A stretch of 64,000 nt of DNA, taken from assembly GCF_001536065.1 (NCBI RefSeq), contig NZ_CZVW01000011.1, positions 1 through 64,000 of the forward strand. Direction: 5' to 3'. The notes below the pieces were generated by a model. The model made no database searches and was not told the origin of the DNA. It saw only the letters and a list, made by a program, of their open reading frames with translations. This document shows, one piece after another, positions 50,665-59,682 of this stretch (position 1 is its first letter; each line of letters begins with the position of its first letter). This stretch comes from Candidatus Chryseopegocella kryptomonas (GTDB lineage: Bacteria > Bacteroidota > Ignavibacteria > Kryptoniales > Kryptoniaceae). Position numbers and translations under genes: made by a program.

Positions 50665-51711
50665 ATGCGAATTGGAATCTTAACAGGCGGTGGGGATTGC
50701 CCGGGTCTTAATGCTGCAATCAGGTCGGTTGTTCGCAAAGCACTTGCCTCTGGACACGAGACAATTGGAATAAGATACGGGTGGAAAGGTTTAATGACGC
50801 TTGACACCTTCACGCTTGATCTTAACAATATATCTGGAATCCTACCACGTGGCGGAACTATACTTGGTACATCCAGAACAAATCCATATAAACATCCCGA
50901 CGGAGAGAAAGCAATTCTTGAAAATCTTGAAAAGGCAAAAATTGACGCACTTGTTGCAATCGGCGGTGAAGATACTTTAAGCGTTGCCTATAAACTCCAC
51001 AAAGCTGGTGTCAATATCGTTGGAATTCCAAAAACAATTGATAACGATGTGCGTGGAACTGATTACTCCATCGGTTTTGATACTGCGGTGAACATTGCAA
51101 CAGAGGCAATTGACAGAATTCACACAACAGCTGAAAGTCACAATCGCGTCGCTGTCGTTGAAGTTATGGGGAGACACACTGGCTGGATTGCGCTCTATTC
51201 AGGGCTTGCTGGTGGAGCTGATGTCATCTTAATTCCAGAGAAACCATTTGACATTGACCAAGTTTGCAAGATAATTGAAAAAAGACACGCCCGCGGAAAA
51301 AATTTCAGCATCGTTGTCGTTGCAGAAGGAGCTAAATTTAAAGTTGAAGAACATGTTGATAAAGATGGAACTTTGATCGTTCAAGATTTAAGAGTTGACG
51401 AATTCGGTCATGTTCGCCTTGGCGGAATTGGAAATCTTGTAGCTGACCAGATTGAAAAAAGAACTGGAATGGAAGCAAGAGCAACGATATTAGGACACAT
51501 ACAACGCGGTGGCTCGCCAACAGCATTTGATAGAATACTTGCAACAAGATTTGGTGTCAAAGCAGTTGAACTTATAAACGAAGGAAGATTTGGTGTGATG
51601 ACAGCACTTCAAGGTAATGAAATCGTTGATGTTGAACTCTACGAAGTTGTCGGCGGATTGAAAACTGTTAACCCTGAATTATTTGAGATAGCAGAAGTGT
51701 TTTTCGGTTGA
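50665..51711 (+). CDS. Phosphofructokinase, predicted pyrophosphate-dependent (group III type)
   Basis: The protein phosphorylates fructose 6-phosphate to the 1,6-bisphosphate. The PFK core is complete (ILTGGGDCPGLNAAIR, GTSRTNP, the catalytic TIDND with Asp126, MGRHTGWIA, HIQRGGSPTAFDR). Two selectivity residues point to pyrophosphate as donor. GGEDT has Asp103 where ATP enzymes have Gly, and PKTIDND has Lys123 where ATP enzymes have Gly. If so, the step is reversible. GGEDT also occurs in group III PPi enzymes of actinobacteria. An AGGAGGT lies 7 nt before ATG 50665. The length of 348 is in the usual range. Confidence 0.9.
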   Translation: MRIGILTGGGDCPGLNAAIRSVVRKALASGHETIGIRYGWKGLMTLDTFTLDLNNISGILPRGGTILGTSRTNPYKHPDGEKAILENLEKAKIDALVAIGGEDTLSVAYKLHKAGVNIVGIPKTIDNDVRGTDYSIGFDTAVNIATEAIDRIHTTAESHNRVAVVEVMGRHTGWIALYSGLAGGADVILIPEKPFDIDQVCKIIEKRHARGKNFSIVVVAEGAKFKVEEHVDKDGTLIVQDLRVDEFGHVRLGGIGNLVADQIEKRTGMEARATILGHIQRGGSPTAFDRILATRFGVKAVELINEGRFGVMTALQGNEIVDVELYEVVGGLKTVNPELFEIAEVFFG

Positions 51712-51748
51712 GGTTTTTGACTTGAAAAATTTAAGCGAGCAATTAACA

Positions 51749-53230
51749 ATGTCTATAGATATAGCCCTCGTTCATCCATTATTTATTGAGAAGGATCCAG
51801 TTGAAAAGAAAATTATGACACCATATTTCCCCCTTGGTTTAATGTATCTTGCCTCTGTTTTGAGAGAAAATGGTTATGAGGTTGAACTCTTTGATTGCAC
51901 ATTTAGAAAAGATTTTGATGAGTTTGAAAATTTTATGAAAACAAAGAAACCAAAACTTGTTGGCATAACATCATTAATTACAATCCGAAGAAATGCTCTC
52001 ATCATAGCAGACATCGCACACAGATATGGTGCAAAGGTAATTTTAGGAGGACCTGATCCAACTGCCCTACCAGAAAGATATTTGCTTTACAAAGGGACAA
52101 AAAATGAATTCCCTGTTGATGCGGTCGTATTTGATGAAGGTGAAATTACAATGCTTGAACTTGCAAATTTTTACTTCAAAAAAGATGACTTCCCAAATGA
52201 TTTGATGGAAATTAAAGGATTAAGATTGAGAGATGATAATGGAAAAGTTATCTCAACTGGGAATAGAGAATTAATTCAGAATCTTGATTCAATTCCATTT
52301 CCAGCGCGTGATCTCGTTGATATGGACGATTATAGAAAAGCCTGGCGAAAGAAACATGGCTACTGGTCTCTTACCATAATAAACAGCAGAGGTTGTCCTT
52401 ATCATTGCTCGTGGTGTCAGAAAGCTGTGTTTGGAAGAAAATACAGAATCCGCTCTCCGCAAAATTCAGCGCAGGAAATGAAACTTTTAAAAGAAGTTTA
52501 CTCACCCGACTTCATAAGAGTTGTTGACGATATAACAGGCGTTCAAAAAAATTGGGTTTTAAAATGGAGTGAAGAAGTCATAAAAAGAGATGCGATCATA
52601 CCTTTTGAATGCCTAACACGAGTAAATCTCGCCTCCGAGGATATGCTGAAAGCGTTAAAAGATATGGGATGTGAAAAAATTTATTTTGGAGCCGAATCAG
52701 GCTCGCAAAAAGTTCTCAACGCAATGGATAAAGGTATAACCGTTGAACAAATTTACAAAGCTTCGGAACTTTGCAAGAAGCTCGGAATCAAAACTTATTT
52801 TTTCATGATGGTTGGTTATCCGGGTGAAGATATTGAGGACATAAAACTTTCAATCAAACTTTTACGAGAAACACTCCCGGATGAATTCAGCACAACGATC
52901 GCTTATCCATTGCCGGGGACAAAGTTTTACGAACAGGTCAGAGACAGATTGATGTTTGAATCACAGGACTGGATGCTTGATTGGGATTATACAGCGGAGA
53001 ATAAACTTTTATTCAAGCGTGAAAAATACAACACGACATTTTATCGTTGGGCAATTAGATGGATGAATAGAGAATGGAAAGATGCGTGGTATAAAGCCGG
53101 GAAGAAAGCAAATTTTTATGAAAAATTCAAAAACAAAATTGAACTTCAAATTTCAAAGTCAATTGTTAACTTTCTCGCTCACACTTCAAAATCAAATGTA
53201 GTTCAATTTCAGCCAGCTGAGGGAAGATAA
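51749..53230 (+). CDS. B12-binding domain radical SAM protein
   Basis: The N-terminal Rossmann-like domain (IDIALVHPLF, YFPLGLMYLASVLRENGYEVELFD, LVGITSLITI, KVILGGPDPTALPE) matches the cobalamin-binding domain of the BchE/methyltransferase-type radical SAM enzymes; the DxHxxG motif is absent, as is normal there. The radical SAM cluster is CPYHCSWC (near residues 216, 220 and 223), followed by a barrel with FGAESGSQKVLNAMDKG. The C-terminal 120 residues are Trp- and Lys-rich. Substrates of such enzymes range from lipids to tetrapyrroles and are not deducible here. ATG 51749 starts the conserved domain; TTG 51722 with a GAGG 8 nt ahead is an alternative. Its stop shares a base with the methyltransferase start. 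Confidence 0.83.
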   Translation: MSIDIALVHPLFIEKDPVEKKIMTPYFPLGLMYLASVLRENGYEVELFDCTFRKDFDEFENFMKTKKPKLVGITSLITIRRNALIIADIAHRYGAKVILGGPDPTALPERYLLYKGTKNEFPVDAVVFDEGEITMLELANFYFKKDDFPNDLMEIKGLRLRDDNGKVISTGNRELIQNLDSIPFPARDLVDMDDYRKAWRKKHGYWSLTIINSRGCPYHCSWCQKAVFGRKYRIRSPQNSAQEMKLLKEVYSPDFIRVVDDITGVQKNWVLKWSEEVIKRDAIIPFECLTRVNLASEDMLKALKDMGCEKIYFGAESGSQKVLNAMDKGITVEQIYKASELCKKLGIKTYFFMMVGYPGEDIEDIKLSIKLLRETLPDEFSTTIAYPLPGTKFYEQVRDRLMFESQDWMLDWDYTAENKLLFKREKYNTTFYRWAIRWMNREWKDAWYKAGKKANFYEKFKNKIELQISKSIVNFLAHTSKSNVVQFQPAEGR

Positions 53231-54030
53231 TGAGAAGATTCAGAATAAATAAAATTTTCTGGGACTCCTACGCTCCCGTTTACGATGAAAAGAAAAAGGA
53301 TTTTGATTTATACCTGAGGCATAAAAATTTGAAAATTTTAAAATCATTTTTCTCATCTGGGCAAACTCTTCTTGAGATCGGTTGTGGAACTGGGACTGAA
53401 TCAGTTGAAATGCTAAATTATGGCTGTAAACTTGTCTTAACAGATATCTCATTTGAAATGTTAAAAATTGCACGACGAAAAATCACAACGGTTGCAAACA
53501 CGAGCGGAGATAATTTTCCCAAAGTTATAAATTTACCTGCTGAATATATTGACTCTTTCAAAATTCAATTTGACGGCGCTTATTCCTCATTCGGCGTTTT
53601 AAACTGCATAACCAACATAGAGAATTTTTTTCAAAAACTCCACAAAGTTTTGAAACCAAATTCTTATTTCATAACATCAATAATCAATCGCTGGTATTGG
53701 GGTGATTTTTTATTTTTCACACTTGGGATAACAAACTACTTGCGAAAAAGATTAAAAGGCTGGGGTTATATCTCGCTTGATGGGAAAGAATCCAACGCAG
53801 TCGCAAGATATTACTCAATTAACGACATAAGAAATTTTTCAAAAAATTTTTTCTCAATTGAAACCTGCTTTGCGCTCCCGTTTCTTTTACCCCCTGCTTA
53901 TCTCAAACCAACCGAGCGTCTCCCTAAAAAAATTTTAAACGCACTTGATAAAGTTGAATCTATCATCTGGCATAGTTTCCCATTTAAATACTTTGGCGAA
54001 CAAACCGTTATCGTTTTAAAAAGATTGTGA
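53230..54030 (+). CDS. Class I SAM-dependent methyltransferase
   Basis: The 266 residues begin with a YAPVYDEKKKDFDLY helix and have motif I LLEIGCGTGTESVEML, the acidic LVLTDISFEML strand, motif IV-like FDGAYSSFGVLNCI and a post-motif VLKPNSYFITSI. The C-terminal half has hydrophobic and Trp-rich stretches (INRWYWGDFLFFTLGITNYL) and could touch a membrane lipid. It starts at the last base of the radical SAM stop (TAATG), so translation is coupled and the two enzymes probably act on the same product, which I cannot name. It ends 3 nt from convergent nadD. Confidence 0.83.
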   Translation: MRRFRINKIFWDSYAPVYDEKKKDFDLYLRHKNLKILKSFFSSGQTLLEIGCGTGTESVEMLNYGCKLVLTDISFEMLKIARRKITTVANTSGDNFPKVINLPAEYIDSFKIQFDGAYSSFGVLNCITNIENFFQKLHKVLKPNSYFITSIINRWYWGDFLFFTLGITNYLRKRLKGWGYISLDGKESNAVARYYSINDIRNFSKNFFSIETCFALPFLLPPAYLKPTERLPKKILNALDKVESIIWHSFPFKYFGEQTVIVLKRL

Positions 54031-54033
54031 AAC

Positions 54034-54618
54034 TCATCTATATAACCCATTAGCGTAAATATATTCCTCAACCTCAGCTGGAACAAGATATTTGATTGAC
54101 TTTCCATTTCTAACTCTTTCCCTTATTGAAGATGCTGAAATTTCAATGTTTGGAACAGTTATAAACTCGGCAAATTTTGAAAACTCCGTATCTGGAATTG
54201 TGTAATTCGGGCGATTGAAAACGATAAGTTTTGCTTTTTTAACTATCTCGTATGGCTCTTTCCATGTGTGAAATTCTTTAAACTGATCAGCACCAATTAG
54301 AAGATAAAACTCATCTGTTTGAGATTCTCTGGTCAATTGATTTATCGTATCAATCGTATAGGAAACTCCACCACGTTTAATTTCAATATCGGAGACCTCA
54401 AAAAACGGATTATTTCTTATCGCAATTTTTACCATTTCAAATCTATGTTCGGGGCTTGCAATTTGAGAAAGATAACTTTTCTCCTGTTTATGAGGCGGGC
54501 TTGAACAGGGGATAAATATAACTTTGTCAAGTTTCACTTCTTCCCTTATACGCTCGGCAACTATCAAATGCCCAATATGAGGTGGATTAAATGTTCCACC
54601 GAAAATTCCAATTTTCAT
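54034..54618 (-). CDS. nadD: Nicotinate-nucleotide adenylyltransferase
   Basis: NadD converts nicotinate mononucleotide and ATP to deamido-NAD. The nucleotidyltransferase motif GGTFNPPHIGH is at residues 7-17, with the PPHK stretch and the C-terminal ISASSIRERVRNG matching the family ISSTxxR motif. The length of 194 is typical. It overlaps the last base of the upstream unknown gene and is the last gene of the trp run. Confidence 0.95.
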   Translation of the reverse strand: MKIGIFGGTFNPPHIGHLIVAERIREEVKLDKVIFIPCSSPPHKQEKSYLSQIASPEHRFEMVKIAIRNNPFFEVSDIEIKRGGVSYTIDTINQLTRESQTDEFYLLIGADQFKEFHTWKEPYEIVKKAKLIVFNRPNYTIPDTEFSKFAEFITVPNIEISASSIRERVRNGKSIKYLVPAEVEEYIYANGLYR

Positions 54619-55301
54619 CAGTCAAAAACCGCTATCTTTCTTTTCTTCAAAAGATTCAAAATTGCTGACCTTGTTCTCTTGAAATCATCAGATTTTAAAT
54701 CTTTCAAAATTGGCGAGTAAACTTTTTTAAGAGTTTCAATATCACGAGCATACTCAATCCTTTTCAACGGGACAAAGAGAACATCAAGATCATTTGTAAA
54801 TTTCAAAATGTTAAGTTCGTCCGTTTCACTTTCTATCTTTGATAAGAATTTTTCGTGAAACTTTTTTACACCTATCAATCTGTTTGGATTGTCTCTGTAA
54901 ATTGAGGTGACAACAACATCATATTTATGTGTCATAACTTCGTAAGCATTGTTTATCCACGGAACTGGGTAAATGAAACTTGCAACTTCAAGCAGAACAA
55001 CAAACTTTCTCTCGTCGCTGAATGCTTTTGAAATGCTTTCAAGATAGATATTTCCATCTCCTTCAAAAACGAAAACTTTAACTCTCAAAGGGAAAACTTG
55101 AATCAAGAAGTCGCATGTTTTATAATCGTGAAAATAAACATAAACATTTGTGTTTCTGCTTTTTTGAACATAGTATTCGGCGATATCGTGGAGCATGGAT
55201 TTGTAAATTTCAACTTTTTCCTCATACGAGAAGCAATCATCAACTTTCAAATCTTCTAATCTCGCTGGGATGATTACGAGAGCTTTTTCTGTCTGGAACA
55301 T
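54618..55301 (-). CDS. Unknown protein, possibly a divergent DUF2064-like nucleotidyl/glycosyltransferase fold
   Basis: The 227 residues show an alternating beta/alpha pattern: ALVIIPARLEDLKVDD, a helix, VYVYFHDYKT, FPLRVKVFVFEGDGNIYLES, FVVLLEVASFIYPVPWINNAYEVM, YDVVVTSIYRDNPNRLIGVKKFH. The order and the last segment recall DUF2064 (TIGR04282) proteins, but the DGGY motif of that family is replaced by RDNPN, so catalysis in the usual way is doubtful. No signal or membrane helix is visible. It lies between the membrane protein gene (19 nt) and nadD (1-nt overlap). Function is not assigned. Confidence 0.5.
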   Translation of the reverse strand: MFQTEKALVIIPARLEDLKVDDCFSYEEKVEIYKSMLHDIAEYYVQKSRNTNVYVYFHDYKTCDFLIQVFPLRVKVFVFEGDGNIYLESISKAFSDERKFVVLLEVASFIYPVPWINNAYEVMTHKYDVVVTSIYRDNPNRLIGVKKFHEKFLSKIESETDELNILKFTNDLDVLFVPLKRIEYARDIETLKKVYSPILKDLKSDDFKRTRSAILNLLKKRKIAVFD

Positions 55302-55320
55302 ATTTCTTTACTTTTTATTT

Positions 55321-55839
55321 TCAAGTCATTGATAATATCGCATCCATCAAGCGTGCTGGATTCTGGCTTGAGATGATAAATTTCTCAACTTTTGTAAGTT
55401 TTTTAAATAAACTTTGACTTTGTTTTAATTCTTGCATTTCAATTTCAACCCCACCTTTGCTTGCGTAGACGATCGCAACAGTTCCAAAAGTGCCTCTCAC
55501 ACCCCACCCACCAAATTTTCTCCATAGATTTTCATCAATTAACTTGACACTTTTGATTTCAGATTTTCTTATTCTGAATTTTACCAATCTAAAAAACCCG
55601 ATAAAAACCAAAAGTTCATTCCATTTTACAAGAACTGTCATCTTCCCGATAAAGCCAATCAGAAAAAGTTCAAAGATAATCACTCCGCCCAGCATAAGCC
55701 ATAACGCTTCTCGCTTTTCAAACTCTGGATTAAATAAAGGAAGAGCGAAAATAATTGGAATCCAAGCAAATATCAGGAAATAAATCCATTTCGGGAGATA
55801 TTGTTCCTCTTTGTATAAAAGTCCTGTTACTGTTTCCAT
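55321..55839 (-). CDS. Two-helix membrane protein with a PH-like cytoplasmic part, unknown function
   Basis: ATG 55839 has an AAGGA about 8 nt ahead and gives 172 residues. Two hydrophobic helices (about 18-37 and 46-66) precede a beta-rich domain with WNELLVFIGFFRLVKFRIRKSEIKSVKLID and FGGWGVRGTFGTVAIVYASKGGVEIEM. The GWGxR and GGVEIE pattern recurs in small membrane proteins with a bacterial PH-like domain. It starts just after the trpB stop (in the longer TTG form the two overlap by 4 nt), but a metabolic link to tryptophan is not evident. Confidence 0.6.
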   Translation of the reverse strand: METVTGLLYKEEQYLPKWIYFLIFAWIPIIFALPLFNPEFEKREALWLMLGGVIIFELFLIGFIGKMTVLVKWNELLVFIGFFRLVKFRIRKSEIKSVKLIDENLWRKFGGWGVRGTFGTVAIVYASKGGVEIEMQELKQSQSLFKKLTKVEKFIISSQNPARLMDAILSMT

Positions 55840-55865
55840 AAAGTTATTCCTTTTGTTGTCAAGTT

Positions 55866-57056
55866 TCAAACATATTTCATTGCTGTTGCGAGGTCTTTAT
55901 CACCGCGACCAGATAAATTGACAATTACAATTTCATCTTTTCTCATTTTCGGCGCGATTTTCATTGCGTAAGCGACAGCGTGAGCACTTTCAAGAGCAGG
56001 TATTATCCCTTCAAGTTTTGAGAGCAAACGAAATGCCTCAATTGCTTCATCATCCGTTGCAATTGTATATTCAACAAGCCCTGCATCTTTAAGAAAGGAA
56101 TGCTCAGGTCCAACGCCAGGATAATCAAGTCCAGCGGAAATTGAATGTGTGTTAAGTACTTGTCCATCCTCATCTTGCAAAAGATATTGCATAGCGCCGT
56201 GTAAAACCCCGGGCTTTCCAGCAGTCAAAGACGCAGAATGTAATCCCGTGTCAAGACCTTTCCCACCTGCTTCAACTCCGATTAACTTAACATTCGGCAC
56301 ATGCTCAATAAATGGATAAAAAATCCCGATTGAATTGCTTCCACCACCAACGCAGGCAATTATTACATCTGGGAGTTTCCCTTCAATTTCAAGAATCTGT
56401 TTCTTCGTTTCCTTTCCAATTACACTTTGAAAATCCCTCACCATCATCGGGTAAGGATGCATTCCGACGACAGAGCCGATCATGTAGAAAGTAGTTTTAA
56501 CATTTGTCACCCAATCACGAATTGCCTCGTTTATCGCTTCTTTTAGAGTTTTACTTCCAGATGCTGCGACGGGTCTTACATCCGCACCAAGCAATTTCAT
56601 CCTGTAAACATTCATTTCCTGCCTTTTCATATCTTCCTCACCCATATAAATTACACACTCAAAATCAAAAAGCGCACAAACTGTTGCAACTGCAACTCCG
56701 TGCTGACCTGCACCGGTTTCTGCAATTATTCTTCTTTTTCCCATTCTCTTCGCAAGAAGTGCTTGACCAATTGTGTTGTTTATTTTGTGTGCCCCCGTGT
56801 GGCACAAATCTTCCCTCTTTAAGTAAATTTTTGCTCCACCAAGATACTCGCTCAATCTACGTGCTAAGTAAAGTGGCGTAGGACGTCCAACATAATTTTT
56901 AAGATAATAATCAAACTCCTCCTGAAAACTCTTATCATCTCGCAACTTCAAATACCACCGCTCAAGCTCCTCAACCGCTGGAACTAATGTTTCAGGAATA
57001 AATTTACCACCGTAAATCCCAAAATATCCTCTTGAATCTGGAAGATTTAATTTCAT
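55866..57056 (-). CDS. trpB: Tryptophan synthase beta chain
   Basis: TrpB condenses indole and serine to tryptophan with pyridoxal phosphate. The Schiff-base Lys91 lies in [13 protein letters not shown], the phosphate-binding loop is [10 protein letters not shown], and the family start is [24 protein letters not shown] (read in part). The 396 residues match the standard TrpB1 class that pairs with TrpA. No trpA follows here, so the alpha subunit must be elsewhere or absent. ATG 57056 overlaps the trpF stop by 4 nt. Confidence 0.96.
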   Translation of the reverse strand: MKLNLPDSRGYFGIYGGKFIPETLVPAVEELERWYLKLRDDKSFQEEFDYYLKNYVGRPTPLYLARRLSEYLGGAKIYLKREDLCHTGAHKINNTIGQALLAKRMGKRRIIAETGAGQHGVAVATVCALFDFECVIYMGEEDMKRQEMNVYRMKLLGADVRPVAASGSKTLKEAINEAIRDWVTNVKTTFYMIGSVVGMHPYPMMVRDFQSVIGKETKKQILEIEGKLPDVIIACVGGGSNSIGIFYPFIEHVPNVKLIGVEAGGKGLDTGLHSASLTAGKPGVLHGAMQYLLQDEDGQVLNTHSISAGLDYPGVGPEHSFLKDAGLVEYTIATDDEAIEAFRLLSKLEGIIPALESAHAVAYAMKIAPKMRKDEIVIVNLSGRGDKDLATAMKYV

Positions 57057-57679
57057 ATCATAACACTCTTTGCGTTTTCAATGAATTTCTTAATCTTCTC
57101 AAAATTTTTCTTCCCCGGAAAATCTTCAACACCACTTGACACATCAACAGCGTAAGGTTTAACTTTCAAAATTGCATCCTTAACATTTTCAGAATTTAAT
57201 CCACCCGATAAAATCACTTTATATTTTTCGCTCAAACCAACAATTTTATCCCAGTTAAATGTCTTCCCCGTTCCACCAAATTCACCATCAATGAAAGTGT
57301 CAAAATGAACATAATCAACATCGTAATTTTGCAAAATTTTTTCAGAGAAGTTATCCCCGACTTTGAAAGATTTAACAACTTTAACATAACTTTTTAATTT
57401 TTCGCATACATCCGGGCTCTCATCCCCACTTAATTGCACAACATCAATCATCGTCTGATCAATTATTCGTTTAATTTCTTCAACATCATTATTGACAAAG
57501 ACACCAACGCAAAGGGCAAATGACGAAACCTCACGAATTATTTCAGCGGATTTTTCCGGCTCAATATACCTTTTGCTTCCTTTGTAAAATACAAACCCAA
57601 GCATATCAGCTCCTGATTCAACAGAGTTTATCGCATCTTCAAAATTTGTGATACCACATATTTTTACAAGAACCGACAT
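57053..57679 (-). CDS. trpF: Phosphoribosylanthranilate isomerase
   Basis: TrpF performs the Amadori rearrangement of phosphoribosylanthranilate to CdRP. The TIM barrel starts LVKICGITN with the catalytic Cys, continues [14 protein letters not shown], has the catalytic Asp in YVHFDTFI and phosphate-binding [10 protein letters not shown] and AVDVSSGVE. The length of 208 is normal. It lies 14 nt after trpC and overlaps trpB. Confidence 0.95.
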   Translation of the reverse strand: MSVLVKICGITNFEDAINSVESGADMLGFVFYKGSKRYIEPEKSAEIIREVSSFALCVGVFVNNDVEEIKRIIDQTMIDVVQLSGDESPDVCEKLKSYVKVVKSFKVGDNFSEKILQNYDVDYVHFDTFIDGEFGGTGKTFNWDKIVGLSEKYKVILSGGLNSENVKDAILKVKPYAVDVSSGVEDFPGKKNFEKIKKFIENAKSVMI

Positions 57680-57693
57680 TGATTAATCCCGTT

Positions 57694-58488
57694 TTAATTT
57701 TTACCAAGCAATTCAAAAATTTTCCCGACTTTATCATTTGATCTCATCAAAGATTCACCGACGAGAATTGCATTAAAACCAGCATCAATTAACTTCAAAA
57801 CATCGTTTTTGTCCTTAATTCCACTTTCACTTACTTTTATCACATCTGGCGGAAAAAGAGAAGAAAATTCAATTGACCTTGAAATGTCAACTTCAAGTGT
57901 TTCAAGATCACGATTGTTAACCCCGATTATCTTTGGATAAGGCGAGACCTTAAGAGCTCTTGCTATATCGTGACGATCAAAAACTTCAACTAAAACCTCA
58001 AGCCCAATTTCACCAGCAATTGACAGATAATCTTCAAGTTGAACATCATCAATCAATCTTACAATTAGCAAAATTGCATCCGCACCGATATATTTCGCTT
58101 CGTAAATTTGATACTCATCAATTATAAAATCTTTTCTTAACACAGGGATTTTAACGCTGTTTTTGACTTGTGAGAGATGCTGTTTTTTCCCGCCGAAAAA
58201 TTCAAAATCCGTAAGAACAGAAATTGCACTTGCGCCCGCTTTTTCATATTGTTTTGCAATTTCAACCGGTTCAAATCCATCAACGCTCAAATTTCCAGAT
58301 GAAGGAGAAAATTTCTTTATCTCCGCAATTATTTTAATTCCATCTCCGTTGCTCAAAGCATGTGCAAAGTTTCTATGCTCATAATTTAAAACATCAACTA
58401 ACTTCTTCAAATCTTTCAAAGGCAAAATTTCTTTTGTGCGTTCAATTTCTTTGACCTTGCTTTCAACTATTTTTTTAAGCGTGCTCAC
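57694..58488 (-). CDS. trpC: Indole-3-glycerol phosphate synthase
   Basis: TrpC closes the indole ring. Motifs are IIAEIKKFSPSSGNL with the catalytic Lys, ISVLTDFEFFGG, VLRKDFIIDEYQIYEAK (catalytic Lys), VLVEVFDRHDI and IGVNNRDLETLEVD, and the final VSESGI and LVGESLM. The length of 264 is typical. It starts with GTG 58488 overlapping the end of the CorC-like gene by 4 nt, so the two are translationally coupled. Confidence 0.95.
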   Translation of the reverse strand: MSTLKKIVESKVKEIERTKEILPLKDLKKLVDVLNYEHRNFAHALSNGDGIKIIAEIKKFSPSSGNLSVDGFEPVEIAKQYEKAGASAISVLTDFEFFGGKKQHLSQVKNSVKIPVLRKDFIIDEYQIYEAKYIGADAILLIVRLIDDVQLEDYLSIAGEIGLEVLVEVFDRHDIARALKVSPYPKIIGVNNRDLETLEVDISRSIEFSSLFPPDVIKVSESGIKDKNDVLKLIDAGFNAILVGESLMRSNDKVGKIFELLGKN

Positions 58489-59666
58489 TTTTTTGACCCT
58501 GTTATTTTTAATTCAATGATTTTTCTGTTCGTTTTTTTCAAAACCTCAAAATAAAAATCGCCAAACTTTATTTTTTCACCTTCTTCAGGAATTCTACCTG
58601 CAAGTTTTGAAACAAAACCACCAAGACTTTCATAATCCGTTCCCTCTGGAATATCAACATTAAATTTCTTGTTGAAATCACTCACTTGCATACTTGCATC
58701 AACGACTATTGAACCATCTTTCAAAATTTCATAATTTTTCTCAACTTTATCATACTCATCGTGTATCTCTCCGACAATTTCTTCAAGTATATCTTCAAGC
58801 GTTACAATCCCCTCAAAACCGCCGAACTCATCAACTACGATTGCCATATGAATTTTATTTTTCTGCAACTCCCTCAAAAGTTCGCTTATCTTCTTCGTCT
58901 CTGGGACGAAATAAGCAGGTCTTACAAGGTCATATAAAACAAACAAGTTTGGCTCTTCAATGTAATTTATCAAATCCTTCGCATAAACTATGCCGATTAT
59001 ATTGTCAATCGTGTCTTTATAAACTGGCAGGCGAGAATAACCTTCATTCAAAACGACTTTGACAACTTTTTCTCTTGGCGCATTCACATCAAGAGCGACA
59101 ACCTTTGTTCTCGGTATCATTATCTCACGAACAGTTTTATCGTTGAATTCAAGGACATTTTTCAAAAGTTGATTTTCGTCTGGTGTTTCATCTTGCTTAA
59201 CATTTCTCATCAAAAACTCAAATTCATGTCTTACAAAATTAACACTTTTTGGAGCAAACTTTGCTACATATATCTCTGGGATAAAGCTTAAAATCTTGAA
59301 GAGCAAAAAACTTAACACGAGAATCGGCTCAAAAAGTTTAATAAAAAATTCTGGCTCCCTTTCAACAAGATGATAAGTTAAACGAACGATGTAAAGTAAA
59401 ATAGGCACAAATAAAATCAAGAGCAGAAAGATATTTTTCCTTCCATTAATCCATGCACCAAGGATTAAAAAGCCGAAAATTACGGGCAAAAATTTCAAAA
59501 TTGCGAAAGAAAGGGAAAAATAACCCGCCGATTTCCTGAACTTTTCAATTTTGCTGGCGATTGAACTTCTTAACCTTTCAACATCTTCAAGCGAAATGAT
59601 CGCAAATTCAAGAATTGACGCAGATATACCAAACAAAATTAACGATATTGAAATCAAAAGAGACAT
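58485..59666 (-). CDS. HlyC/CorC family membrane protein with CBS pair and transporter-associated domain
   Basis: An N-terminal membrane region (DUF21/CNNM-like, with several hydrophobic helices in residues 1-120) is followed by two CBS domains (about 170-290; REIMIPRTKVVALDV, YSRLPVYKDTIDNIIGIVYAKDL, MAIVVDEFGGFEGIVTLEDILEEIVGEI in part). A CorC_HlyC domain closes it (about 305-390; DGSIVVDASMQVSDFN). These proteins are implicated in Mg2+ or Co2+ handling and membrane protection. It lies inside the trp run, between trpD (16 nt) and trpC (4-nt overlap), which is unusual. The membrane domain is more divergent than the CBS part. Confidence 0.87.
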   Translation of the reverse strand: MSLLISISLILFGISASILEFAIISLEDVERLRSSIASKIEKFRKSAGYFSLSFAILKFLPVIFGFLILGAWINGRKNIFLLLILFVPILLYIVRLTYHLVEREPEFFIKLFEPILVLSFLLFKILSFIPEIYVAKFAPKSVNFVRHEFEFLMRNVKQDETPDENQLLKNVLEFNDKTVREIMIPRTKVVALDVNAPREKVVKVVLNEGYSRLPVYKDTIDNIIGIVYAKDLINYIEEPNLFVLYDLVRPAYFVPETKKISELLRELQKNKIHMAIVVDEFGGFEGIVTLEDILEEIVGEIHDEYDKVEKNYEILKDGSIVVDASMQVSDFNKKFNVDIPEGTDYESLGGFVSKLAGRIPEEGEKIKFGDFYFEVLKKTNRKIIELKITGSKK

Positions 59667-59682
59667 AAAATTTGGCTAAAAT

